A stretch of 64,000 nt of DNA from Tieghemostelium lacteum (lineage: Eukaryota > Evosea > Eumycetozoa > Dictyosteliales > Raperosteliaceae). Both the position numbers and the translations under genes were made by a program. Numbering within the stretch: position 1 is the first letter of the stretch; the number at the start of each line of letters is the position of its first letter. This document shows positions 1 to 9,678 of the stretch, piece by piece. Location of the stretch: the NCBI GenBank assembly GCA_001606155.1, contig LODT01000047.1, positions 124,001 through 188,000 of the forward strand, read 5' to 3'. The notes beneath the pieces are model-generated. The model searched no databases. It was not told the origin of the DNA and was given only the letters and a program-made list of their open reading frames with translations.

Positions 1-1
1 T

Positions 2-841
2 GATGAATTTAAGTTTTCAGATAAGAATAAGGCGGTTGGTTTATGTCACTTTCCACTAATGATAGTTTCCAACCCCTATTTGGAAAAATTGGAAATTAAC
101 AATTTTACAAAACTGTATTCGAATTGGTCTGTAGTCTCCAATTTGAAACAAATTTCATTGAAACCCAGACAGGAGATTGATCCACAGTATCTCGTACAAA
201 TTCATCCACATTGTAAAACTATATCATGTCAAGATACCTCAAATATAGCAGAGATTATAAAACTTAATCATTCATCACTAGAGAGTATATCAATCAACAA
301 TCGTTGTGAAATTGTAACCTCTGATAACTTTCCAATAGTTTCAAGTTTACAAATGAATTGGCACATTCGTGAACTCTCCATATCGACATTTGTAGACATT
401 TCACTCATTGTAGATCTCATTCAACTGAATCATAAACCACTTGTAAAATTATCTTTTTGTGATGCACTGGGATGGAACATAACATCAGTATTCAGTGCAT
501 TGGCTGAGAATAAACATCTTGAGTATATCTCAATAATCAATGTAAATACAGATTCAGAATTACCCATAACCAAATGTACAGATAAATTTCCTAGAGAGAC
601 AATATCAGAGTTCTTATTGTCACTTTGTAATCTAGTGAATCGGAATCATCAATTAAATTATATTAGAATTCAAGTACCTCCTCATACTGGTGAAATACCA
701 ATGTCTGATATTGAAACTTTTAGAAAAACCATACAAAATAACAGTCAATTTCTCAATCACCTCCATCTCTACTCCCCCAACAAACATATAAATGAGATTT
801 TAAATAGATATTTAATTGATAATACACCGTATTATAATTAA
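2..841 (+). CDS. LRR-type dictyostelid protein, C-terminal part
   Basis: The frame is open from the left edge of the window, so the start lies outside; the ATG at 59 is only an internal methionine. About 279 residues are visible. They show irregular leucine-rich segments of the kind LEKLEI, LKQISL, LESISI, LNYIRI and LNHLHL, about 25-60 residues apart. This matches the C-terminal halves of the other large F-box/LRR-type proteins in this window (4602-6302, 9679-11139, 56686-58353), which end the same way, with a last helix followed by a short polar tail. Dictyostelids carry large families of such proteins. They are presumed protein-binding or ubiquitin-ligase adaptors, but no F-box is visible here because the N-terminus is missing. 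Family placement is by pattern only. Confidence 0.7.
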   Translation, partial: DEFKFSDKNKAVGLCHFPLMIVSNPYLEKLEINNFTKLYSNWSVVSNLKQISLKPRQEIDPQYLVQIHPHCKTISCQDTSNIAEIIKLNHSSLESISINNRCEIVTSDNFPIVSSLQMNWHIRELSISTFVDISLIVDLIQLNHKPLVKLSFCDALGWNITSVFSALAENKHLEYISIINVNTDSELPITKCTDKFPRETISEFLLSLCNLVNRNHQLNYIRIQVPPHTGEIPMSDIETFRKTIQNNSQFLNHLHLYSPNKHINEILNRYLIDNTPYYN

Positions 842-910
842 TAAATAAAAATGTTTAAAATAATATTTTTAGTGTTTTCAAAGTGTTTTTACATAGACCT
901 TTGTGTAAGA

Positions 911-2014
911 TTATAGATAACTTGATAAAAGTGATGATGCAATACCACCTGCAAAAAGAGAAGCAATAGTGATGAAGGAACCAATTTCCATTTTTGCCAT
1001 TCCTGTTATTCCACTACCTGATGGACATCCATTAGCCATTCTACTGGAGTATAATAGCATTGCACCACTTGCAATGTAAAAGAGTGGAGAATGATGAAAT
1101 TGTTGGTCAATTGCTAATGCAGGTGAAGTTAAAGATGAGTAATAAGATCCCAAAACAATACCTAAGTTTACCATTGGTGTAAAGACTTGTTTCAAACCAC
1201 TATTAAATTTCTTAAAGTAACTGACTGAACATGTAGTTGCTGGTGCTAATAGACTACAGATTTTAGATGACATGGTTACATAGGCTGATGAAGTACCTAT
1301 GCCATTGTTAGCTAGCAGATAGGAAGGTAATTGAAGACTACCTATAACAGCACCTGCAACATAGGGTGCCCAAACCTTCTGACTTATAGATCCTAGAACT
1401 GTAACAAAAGGTGCTACTCCACTATCCAAAGTCCATGGGAAGACTTGTTCAATAGCATACAAAACACCAGCAATCATCAGTGCAAATGGAATAGTTAGTT
1501 TATACAAAGGTACTTGTAAACGTTGATAGATTGCTGGTTTCTCTTTTGGATAAGTTGGAAGGTACTTTGATACCCATTCATTGGTAAACCCATACAAAGC
1601 ACTACCAACAAGTCCACCGAGGAATATAAAGTAAGCAGGTTTAATTCCACTACCAATCTGTGCAAGTACAGTACCTGGACAGGACCCTAGTATATAGATA
1701 CTAGCTCCCATTAATAAACCTCCAATGAGATTACGTCTCCACATTACAGGTAAGTGCTCAAGTTCAATTAGTTTACTTCCCTGTAACAATGTAATAGATA
1801 GCGAACTAGTAGCAGCAGCTGTCATAAACATCTTTAACATTGTGAAATTGGTAAAATTCATTTGTGCTTGAATAACAACTGGTAGATAGACATGTGATCT
1901 TTGTAATGCATATCCAAATACTCCACCTATTGCCAATCCACTCAATGATGATTTAACATATTGAAACCATGAATTAGTTTCATTCACAGTATTTTCATTC
2001 TTATCTTTTGACAT
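911..2014 (-). CDS. YeeE/YedE-family (sulfur transport) membrane protein
   Basis: A 367-residue, strongly hydrophobic protein with about nine or ten membrane segments. It is built from two related halves, each carrying the signature of the YeeE/YedE (DUF395) family: GSCPGTVLAQIGSG near residues 110-123 and NGCPSGSGITGMAK near residues 328-341. The N-terminal motif GGVFGYALQRSHVYLP also fits. Bacterial members such as TsuA move thiosulfate through the membrane using cysteines in these motifs, and both cysteines are present here. The eukaryotic role is inferred to be sulfur-compound transport; substrate and membrane are unknown. The ATG at 2014 is followed by a short polar cytosolic N-terminus. 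No intron is needed. The gene is divergent from the gene at 2629. Confidence 0.88.
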   Translation of the reverse strand: MSKDKNENTVNETNSWFQYVKSSLSGLAIGGVFGYALQRSHVYLPVVIQAQMNFTNFTMLKMFMTAAATSSLSITLLQGSKLIELEHLPVMWRRNLIGGLLMGASIYILGSCPGTVLAQIGSGIKPAYFIFLGGLVGSALYGFTNEWVSKYLPTYPKEKPAIYQRLQVPLYKLTIPFALMIAGVLYAIEQVFPWTLDSGVAPFVTVLGSISQKVWAPYVAGAVIGSLQLPSYLLANNGIGTSSAYVTMSSKICSLLAPATTCSVSYFKKFNSGLKQVFTPMVNLGIVLGSYYSSLTSPALAIDQQFHHSPLFYIASGAMLLYSSRMANGCPSGSGITGMAKMEIGSFITIASLFAGGIASSLLSSYL

Positions 2015-2372
2015 ATTTTGCTAATCTCTTAAAAATTTTATAAAATTTTTAAATTTAAATTTTCATGTTTTACAACAGCTATATTTTTCGTGTTTTTAAG
2101 TTTGTTTCCAATACAATCGAATAAATTCCATTTCTAAATAAAATCATAAGTTGACTTTTTTGTAAATAGAAAATAAAGCAAATATTATTTTATTTTCAAT
2201 TCTAATAATTTTGGATTTGGTAAATTTATAATTTTTTTAAAAATATAAACTAAAAGTAGATTTATAATACAATGAATTTAAATAATATTTAAATACAATT
2301 ATTTAATTATTATTTAATTAAATAACTTCTATTTTTCATTAATGAGCTTAGAAAAACAAAATAATCAAATAC

Positions 2373-2480
2373 ATGGATCCAAATAAAATGGAGATTGATA
2401 AATACGTAAAACAATTTAAAAATTTGGGTATAGATCAGTCTAGAGAAATATTATTAAATCTTAGTTTAGGAATGGATTAA
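2373..2480 (+). other. Tiny open frame (35 codons), possible gene remnant
   Basis: A short ATG-started frame between two genes encodes MDPNKMEIDKYVKQFKNLG followed by an amphipathic, leucine-rich end. Its composition is protein-like (D, K, Q and E rather than only N, K, I and F), unlike the surrounding AT-rich DNA. It could be a remnant of a larger gene, an upstream ORF of the gene starting at 2629, or chance. No splice continuation was found. Confidence 0.25.
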
Positions 2481-2628
2481 TTATACCTTTTAGTCATTCT
2501 AAAGTTGTGTTATCTGAAATGGTAAAATATATATAAATTTCAAATATTAAATATTTAATGATTTTTATAAATCTGGCTTTCAAATTAAACGAAAAGAGAT
2601 TTTTTTTTTGAATTTTATTTTAAATGTG

Positions 2629-4335
2629 ATGAAGATTGTAACTTTACTTGTATTTTATTTATCTATTCAACAGGTTTTATCAATTGATCATCCTAATAAT
2701 GTTTTTGGTTTAAATGCACCAATGTTTAGCGATATGAACCGTCAGTGGGGAATGATAACATTTGGCAAATTACCAACAGAGACTTTTACTTTGGGTGATA
2801 GTTGTACAATTAAACGTGAACCTAAAAACCCAACAAGTGGTAAAGAATCATTTGGATTCACTCATATGGTTGGTTTTGTAGATGACAATACATGCTATGC
2901 AGATGATAATCTATTTGATGGATTATTTGATCCTTGGAAAATATTTGTACGACCTGCTCCGATACCTATACCATTGTCAAAAGCTACATCACAACCTAAA
3001 GAACCTGTAAAATCTAAATCACCAACACCTGTAGAAGCTGCTCCATCAGCCCCTCTATTTAGAAGAGCAACTCCATCCTATATAAACGCTGAAACTTTAT
3101 CACTAGTTGATAGTTATATACTTTCACAAATTGATAGTGAACTTCCATCTCCCAACAACCGTGGTAAAAGAAGTGGAGGTCCATTAGATGAAGAGCTACC
3201 TCCAGCTAAATCCACCAAATCTAGAGACACCATTTTTGGAAAAGAATTGAAATTTTCAGTTCAATCCTATTATGGACATAAACAAGTTTATGCGAGAACA
3301 TTATATTTACATTCTGAAATTCAGCTAATTAATGCCATTGCACATTCAGATGGTGGTATTGCAAAACTTACAGATGTTTACCAACCATTGTATCTCTTTT
3401 CCTACCATTTCCCATGTTTTTATTGTACAGATACACTCACTCATTTGAATAGAGATATGAATTCATATATCTACTATACCTATCAGTGGGATAAAGATTA
3501 TGTACATTGGCAAAACCAAGAGAAATTCTTTAGAAAGAATTGGATAATGGTACCTACTCCACCTGACCCTATTCTCGCTGATAAAGATTACAAAGATCCA
3601 TTAATTCCTCATTTTGATACCAAAAGAACCAAATTTGGACATTATCCAATCTCTTTTAGCGACAATCTAAAAGACTTTCTATGCCACGAGGAGAGAGGGT
3701 TTTTGAAAAGAGATGGTTTTGTAAACTGTAATTATAATGTTGATTACTTTTTATCAAAAATAATACCAGTTGTAATGAGTAAGGCTATTGACGAAAGAAA
3801 ATTAATGGATAATCATTATGAATGGGATGTATATATGGAAAAAACTCTAAAAATTGACAAATACACTCGAACAATTATTAGAAGTGCTCTTGCTTATGTA
3901 CAACTAATGAATTGGTAATGTATATTATATTGTTACTTTTTTAATTTAAAATTTTTTACTAATATGATGGTGTTAATATATAGTGCAAGAGCAAAAACAC
4001 AACCACCACCAAAAGAACCTGAACAGGTTGATTATAAGATTTATCACTTAACAGCAACACCACTTGAATATTTACCACCAAACCACTACCAAGCACCACC
4101 ACAATGTCAACAAGGATACACTGGTAGTTTTTGTGAAAAACTTGCCGGTATAGATATTAATGTGCAACTAGATTATAAATTCCAATTCCAACAACCCTCT
4201 TGGAATAAGCATTGCCTAAAATCTAAATTTCCAGGAAATGAACATCTGAAACATCAGAGAGATTATTTTAAGACTTTAAGTGATCACCACAAAGGTCTAT
4301 TTGTAGATGATGAATCTTCTTCTGCTCCAAAATAA
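2629..4335 (+). CDS. Secreted protein with deaminase-like zinc motif (2 exons)
   Basis: Exons 2629-3914 and 3984-4335; the 69-bp GT-AG intron 3915-3983 joins two frames exactly and gives 545 residues. The ATG at 2629 opens a clear signal peptide (MKIVTLLVFYLSIQQVLS), so the protein is probably secreted or lysosomal. Zinc ligands of the cytidine-deaminase fold are visible: H228-S-E230 inside YLHSEIQLI, and P262-C-F-Y-C266 after the strand YLFSYHF. This is the HxE...PCxxC pattern of nucleotide and nucleic-acid deaminases. Before the domain lie a proline/serine-rich stretch and a dibasic RGKR site near residue 180 that resembles a proprotein cleavage site. Exon 2 adds a cysteine-poor tail with a half EGF-like motif, CQQGYTGSFCE. 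Fold and secretion are read from sequence; enzymatic activity and substrate are not known. It could also be a structural relative without activity. Confidence 0.72.
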
Positions 4336-4384
4336 AATTATCTAACTTGATAATTTTAATTGAATTCTATCATACTACTTCGGT

Positions 4385-4391
4385 TGACTCA
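4385..4391. promoter_or_regulatory. TGACTCA, bZIP-type site upstream of the 4602 gene
   Basis: A TGACTCA heptamer lies 211 bp before the ATG at 4602, and a second copy in the other orientation (TGAGTCA) lies at 4498-4504, 98 bp before that ATG. This is the consensus of Gcn4/AP-1-like bZIP factors. The role is inferred from the motif alone. Confidence 0.25.
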
Positions 4392-4601
4392 TAATCCATA
4401 TATTATGACTATTTCTAAAGTTAGATATCCATTCCAAATTCTTTGACTTAATTAATGACTTTTTGAAAATTTTTTAAAAGACAATTATGATTAGAATTGA
4501 GTCAACACTGTGGTTTTTTTGATTAAAGTTAGAAAAAAGTTAAGGGAAAATGAATTAGGTTACAAAAAAAAAAATTATGAAATCATTTCAAATATGTTAA
4601 A

Positions 4602-6302
4602 ATGTCATCAATTACATCAAAAGTTATATTTGTAGAGATACTTAATAGGTATCTATCAGTATTTAACAATAAGAATCAAAGATATACACCTAGTTTACTA
4701 TTTAGTTTATTGGAAAAAATGTCATTGGTATCAAAAGATTTTAATAGGATGATATCATCATTGAGATACCCTCTCATGGAGATAACAAGCAGAAAAGAAT
4801 ACTTTTTACTGAAAAGGATGTTTGACCATTTTAAAGGATTGTCATTTGACAATTTTGATGGATTCAATCTGTCAATGATTGACTATGAATTGGATTATCA
4901 ACAGTTGGAATCTATGGGTTTAGATAGAATTCATGGTCTGATTGATAAAAGTAGGTCACCAAACCTTTTGAGATATATCAATAGACTGTCAACACAGAAA
5001 CCTAGTGTAATGGAGGGTCTTAATAAGAGTCTAAAGACACTTACCTTGTATTATCCAACCCCTCCAGTACCTAGTGAAGCTATGAAAGCACTAACTCATA
5101 TTACATCAGTTCCAGAACTGAATATTCACTCTTCCACTGCATTTGCAGTGAAAAGTCAACAAATTTTTATTACACCTTCTTCAGTAACTGTACTTACCAT
5201 CACAAGGTTTTGGTTAGATGAAATTTGTCTAATGTCTATCTTTACCTTAAAATCATTACAATCATTATCAATATTATATTGTCAAGTAGATGAACTATCA
5301 CAACTAACAATGGCTGAATTGGCAACTAACACCACTTTAAAAAAACTTAGAATCAAGTCAAGTAATATTAGTATAAATCAACATCTTCTCATTCCAACAT
5401 TGGCATTCAATCAAACTCTTGAGGTCTTCGATAGTGATCATTCTAATAAATCCAAAAAGATATTATTTTCACATCATCTATTTCAGATTCATAGCAATGA
5501 TACAATTGTCAATAATACTCTAAAGACATTGTATATCACAAATGTAGATGTATATAATAGATTTACATTAAAATCTAATATTAGAAAACTCTATGTAATG
5601 AAAAATGACTTGAAACCAGTTATGAAATATCATTTTGGTCAATTGACTAAACTAAAGATTGAACCTGAAGATTCACCTTCCATTTCATTCATTAATGATA
5701 TCATTGTGATATTAACAACTACATCTACCTTAGTATCATTCTCATTGAGTTATTTCAATGATCTTATAAGTGTACTTAACAAAACCATCAGACCTAAAGT
5801 TGATGAATTTCAAAAGATCTTCCAAGCACTCAAAGAAAATAGAAGTCTTAGACATTTATATCTATTACACATTACTGTTGGATACCATGATCTTTTGGAT
5901 TTTATAGGATACTCCCATCCAACCATTCAAACATTTGAGTTTGTCAATGGTAGATTTGAAGATCACTACATACCATTAGATTCATTGGCAAATAAAATCA
6001 ACAGAAATCAGAATCTAGTAGCTCTGTCACTGGAGGGTTTAAAAGTACCTTCAATGAATGCACAATTCCAAGATGTTCTTTCTAGATTCATGGCCAATAT
6101 CATTGGTAACTGTAGTAATAATCTAAAACATCTCAATCTAAATGGTCTGATATCACATGAAAATCAAATACCAATTTTTAAACAAGCCATTAGAAATAAT
6201 CAAAATAATTTACTGTCACTTACACTTGACAAATCCATTCATTCTTACCTTATTGAATATTTAAATTCTAAAAATATTAAAACAATCTATACACCCAAAT
6301 AA
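4602..6302 (+). CDS. F-box-like/leucine-rich dictyostelid protein
   Basis: A single-exon protein of 566 residues. The first ~60 residues contain an F-box-like helix pair ending in SLVSKDFNRMISSLRYPLM, the usual start of these amoebal proteins. The rest is a run of irregular leucine-rich repeats (LKSLQSLSIL, LKKLRIKS, LRHLYLLHI, LVALSLEGLKV, LKHLNLNGLI, LLSLTLDKSI). F-box/LRR proteins usually recruit substrates to SCF ubiquitin ligases, but the F-box here is divergent, so this role is an inference. The upstream region contains two bZIP-type heptamers. It is a homologue in style, not a close copy, of the proteins ending at 841 and starting at 11139 and 56686. Confidence 0.75.
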   Translation: MSSITSKVIFVEILNRYLSVFNNKNQRYTPSLLFSLLEKMSLVSKDFNRMISSLRYPLMEITSRKEYFLLKRMFDHFKGLSFDNFDGFNLSMIDYELDYQQLESMGLDRIHGLIDKSRSPNLLRYINRLSTQKPSVMEGLNKSLKTLTLYYPTPPVPSEAMKALTHITSVPELNIHSSTAFAVKSQQIFITPSSVTVLTITRFWLDEICLMSIFTLKSLQSLSILYCQVDELSQLTMAELATNTTLKKLRIKSSNISINQHLLIPTLAFNQTLEVFDSDHSNKSKKILFSHHLFQIHSNDTIVNNTLKTLYITNVDVYNRFTLKSNIRKLYVMKNDLKPVMKYHFGQLTKLKIEPEDSPSISFINDIIVILTTTSTLVSFSLSYFNDLISVLNKTIRPKVDEFQKIFQALKENRSLRHLYLLHITVGYHDLLDFIGYSHPTIQTFEFVNGRFEDHYIPLDSLANKINRNQNLVALSLEGLKVPSMNAQFQDVLSRFMANIIGNCSNNLKHLNLNGLISHENQIPIFKQAIRNNQNNLLSLTLDKSIHSYLIEYLNSKNIKTIYTPK

Positions 6303-6348
6303 ATTAAATATTTTAAATTCAATAGATTTGTTTTTTGAGAAAATATCT

Positions 6349-6360
6349 CAAACCCCACAC
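6349..6360 (+). promoter_or_regulatory. CA-rich/G-box-like element before the mitochondrial carrier
   Basis: CAAACCCCACAC lies about 50 bp before the carrier ATG at 6411. Its complement GTGTGGGGTTTG resembles the G-boxes bound by dictyostelid G-box binding factor. It is short and based only on motif likeness. Confidence 0.2.
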
Positions 6361-6410
6361 TTCACTTCCTTTAATTTTTTTTTTTATTTTAGTTAATCAG
6401 CTTTATAAAC

Positions 6411-7367
6411 ATGTCTTCTGCTGCACAAACTAAAGAAACTATTAAACCACCTTTCTACTCCAACTTAATAGCTGGAGCTATTGCAGGTGTGATTGGTGCC
6501 ACTACTATATTTCCAATTGATATGATAAAGACAAGATTACAAAATCAAAAAACACTTCCAAACGGTACAAAAACATATAATGGTGCTTTAGACTGCTTCA
6601 AAAAGATTGTTGCAAATGAAGGTGGTTTTAAATCACTATATAGAGGTTTAAGGTATTTATAATCACTTCTCTCTCTATTAAGATCAGATATGCTAACATA
6701 TATATAAAGTTCAAATATTATAGGTATTATACCAGAAAAAGCTTTGAAATTAGCAGTAAATGATTTAGCAAGATCAGTACTACAAGGTAATGCCAAACAC
6801 ATTACATTGGCACAAGAAGTTATGGCAGGTGGTATTGCAGGATTCACACAATTTGTAGCAACAAATCCAATGGAGATTATGAAAATTAGATTACAATTAA
6901 GTGGTGAACAAGGAAAGAAAGCATCTTTAAAAGAGGTATTCTCTGAACTTGGTATTAGAGGTTTGTACAAGGGTAGTAGTGCAACCCTGTTAAGAGATAT
7001 CCCATTTTCAATGGTATATTTCTCAACTTATGCAAGACTGAAACAATACTTTACCAAAGAGAATGGTGAATTGGGATTAGGTAGAATATTATTGTCTGGT
7101 ATTTTAGCAGGTTCATTGGCAGCTTCAATTTCCACACCTGCTGATGTAGTAAAAACACGTATTCAAGTTAAACCTGGACCTAATGACCCACACTATAATG
7201 GTATAGTAGATTGTATTACAAAAACTTACAAAAATGAAGGTATCTCTGCTTTTGGTAAAGGTCTAATACCAAGAATTATGATTATATCTCCATTATTTGG
7301 TATAACCTTAGTTGTTTATGAAATTCAAAAAATATTCTATATTAGAATGCAAGAGAAAAAGAAATAA
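6411..7367 (+). CDS. Mitochondrial glutamate-type carrier (SLC25 family; 2 exons)
   Basis: Exons 6411-6652 and 6710-7367, giving 299 residues. The 57-bp intron 6653-6709 has a GTATTT donor, a TGCTAAC branch site at 6691-6697 and an AAG acceptor. This acceptor, not the TAG at 6721-6723, keeps the frame and restores the family sequence YRGLSSNIIGIIPEKALKLA. Three carrier repeats each show the signature: FPIDMIKTRLQ, NPMEIMKIRLQ and TPADVVKTRIQ. The second motif (NP-E-MKIRLQ) and the PEKALKL loop are typical of glutamate and aspartate/glutamate carriers (SLC25A18/22, aralar C-terminus). It would exchange or co-transport glutamate with protons across the inner mitochondrial membrane. No EF-hand extension is present, so it is of the simple glutamate-carrier kind. 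Substrate is inferred from family motifs. Confidence 0.9.
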
Positions 7368-7486
7368 ATCCACCCCCTAATAATAATAGTAATAGTAATA
7401 GTAAAAAGACAAATTTAGAATATAGAAATAACAGTTTTATATTATATTATATTTAACGTTATTATATTGATATATTGGGTAAAATA

Positions 7487-9107
7487 TTATGGTAAATGTT
7501 CAGCAATAAAGAGCATTACATCTTTAGATTCCCAATAAGATTTATGTGCTACAACAACTGAACTGTACTCTGAAATACCTAATATACCTTTAGGTTTCAG
7601 TTTAAAATCAAATCTGTGACCTCCAAAGAATGTTGATGGATCAACCTTCTTTTTAGGTGATCCATTGCTACTGTTGTTATTGTTGTTGTTGCTGTTGTTG
7701 TGTGTAGATGAAGAATAGGTATTTTCAGAATCCATTAAATATATATCATTTTCAATTTCGCTCTCTGATGCGTCTGTTGGAGAGGAAATAGTGGATCTGT
7801 TAGGAGTTGATGGATTACTATTCTTTCTTTTTGAAGGTGTATTTGCACCATCGAGTAATGACATTTCTTTCTCAACTACTGTAATCCCACTGTGAGAGGA
7901 CTGAATGAGAGGTGATGTGTTATTAGATACATTGGTTGAACTACTGGTAATTGTAGTTGTTGTAGTTGTAGCTGTTAATGTTGCTGTTGTATTATCTTTA
8001 TTCTTTCCAATACCCAATCTAATCTGAGGTAATTTATTGGAAATCATAGAAAATATTGAAGATGTGGTTGTAGTAGTTCCATTTTCTTTTTCTTTTTCTT
8101 TTGTCAATTGAATTACTTGCTTCTTTTTTACAGAGAATAAATTTACAGTGGATTCACCTAGTTCACAAAACCCCCCATCAATGAGTGGTTCAATGAGATA
8201 GGCAACAGGATCTGATGGGTCATGTATATTAAAGAGATTTACACAGTTTGGAATATCCAGTGATGTGTGACCTCTGATAGTGCTAAGCACTGCAATAGGT
8301 GACCCTATACAATAAAGATTATACACATCAAAATTCAATTTTGTAAAATCAATTTTTCCAAGAAACCTATCATCAATTATTAGATTGTCCATACTGGGAT
8401 TGTGATTGGATTGATTGAGATTCTGTTGTTGTTTTTCTAATTGAGATTTCCTCCAATGATATACATTACCACATAATGGTGATGTGTGTTGTCTTTCAGG
8501 AGGTTGATTACACAGTATGTCATAGCAAATCATTGAACCTAATGAATGTGCCAATATAGAAACTTTACCAATAAATGTTGGATTCTTTTTAATGAAATCA
8601 TCATAAATCTCATTTAGTTGTGTACCAACTTCAGTGTATATAGTTTGACTGTAGGTAGGAGATGTGAAGAACAGTAGATCTAATATAGTGTGATTTACCA
8701 TCGATCTAATTACAGGTATACCAGGTGATGTAATCTTTTCAATATATTTATCCGTCTTGCTATGTAATGCAGAATGCCATTCAACACCTACAAATTTAAC
8801 ATTTTGTTGTTGATTGGTTATCTTTGCTACTGATTGAAAAAGTATATTAATCTTTGATAATTTATTAACCCAATTCTCTTCATGTTTACCAATTCCATGT
8901 ACAACTAATACCAAATGATCTGTGTAATTAAGACACCAATTATTAATAATTTACTAAATAATGATAATATGGCAGTAGGGGGAGATATTTACCAATTGGT
9001 GAATGTGCTTGAAATTGTGTATTGTTATTATTGAATGTTGTTATTGTTGGATTATTTGTATTTGCAGATTCCGCTTGAATTGATACATTTTCTTCATTGA
9101 TACTCAT
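7487..9107 (-). CDS. DDHD-domain lipase, PA-preferring phospholipase A1 type (2 exons)
   Basis: Read on the minus strand, exon 1 is 9107-8993 and exon 2 is 8919-7487; the 73-bp intron 8920-8992 has GTAAAT and ACAG borders. The spliced protein has 515 residues and begins MSINEENVSIQ. The intron joins a short Asn/Thr-rich leader to the conserved DHLVLVVHGIGKH. The lipase nucleophile motif AHSLGS lies near residue 163. The DDHD domain starts with FNIHDPSDPVAYLIEPL, is interrupted by a long Thr/Ser/Asn-rich insert, and ends with FDFKLKPKG...HKSYWESKDVMLFI. Family members (DDHD1/2, Sec23IP) cut phospholipids, chiefly phosphatidic acid, at Golgi/ER membranes. The low-complexity insert between the conserved blocks is typical of dictyostelids. 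No SAM or WWE domain is visible, so this is a short member. Confidence 0.88.
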
Positions 9108-9678
9108 CTTTATTCTAGTCAAAAATTAAGTACAATGACATTAAAAAAAATATTTAAAAACTGTAAAACACATACCAGAGGTTATAAAATGTGAAAAAAT
9201 TTATCAGAAAAAACTAAGTTGGGAGAGTTTGATATGATGTCAGAAGGTGAGATATTTACATTTTTAATTTTTTTAATTATCATTTAATACTTCTGTAATG
9301 ATAGAACTAATTTTCCAGAGATATTGGTCGTTTATATAGATCTTTTAAATAGATAACTACAATACATTTTGTTGATTAATGATTTAAATCATTGAAATGT
9401 TAAAAATGTTAATGCTGCATAAAAACTATTTTTGTGCTATAATTATTCTTTAAATTCTTCGGATTGTTCTCCTTTAGTATCAATATTGTTACTGTTCAAA
9501 TTAATTAGTAAGACAGACATGTTAACATTAAACTAAAAACTTTTAAAAACATAAATTTTCATTTTATTTGAAATCATTTTAAGACTAATCCATTTATTTA
9601 ATCCACATATCTGAAATTAATTTAAATACACTACCACCATTAATGTTGTCTGATTATTTTAACACTACCACCATTTAA
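9108..9678. other. Intergenic AT-rich spacer, no feature seen
   Basis: This spacer of about 570 bp separates the start of the DDHD lipase gene from the 3' end of the F-box/LRR gene; both are read on the minus strand. It should contain the lipase promoter. Two near-identical snippets, CTACCACCATTAATG and CTACCACCATTTAATC, lie at about 9633 and 9665. Nothing codes convincingly. Confidence 0.5.

Noticed and set aside
6721-6723. TAG acceptor for the mitochondrial carrier intron
   Set aside because: With the GTATTT donor at 6653 it shifts the frame and removes the conserved loop before PEKALKL; the AAG at 6707-6709 restores both.
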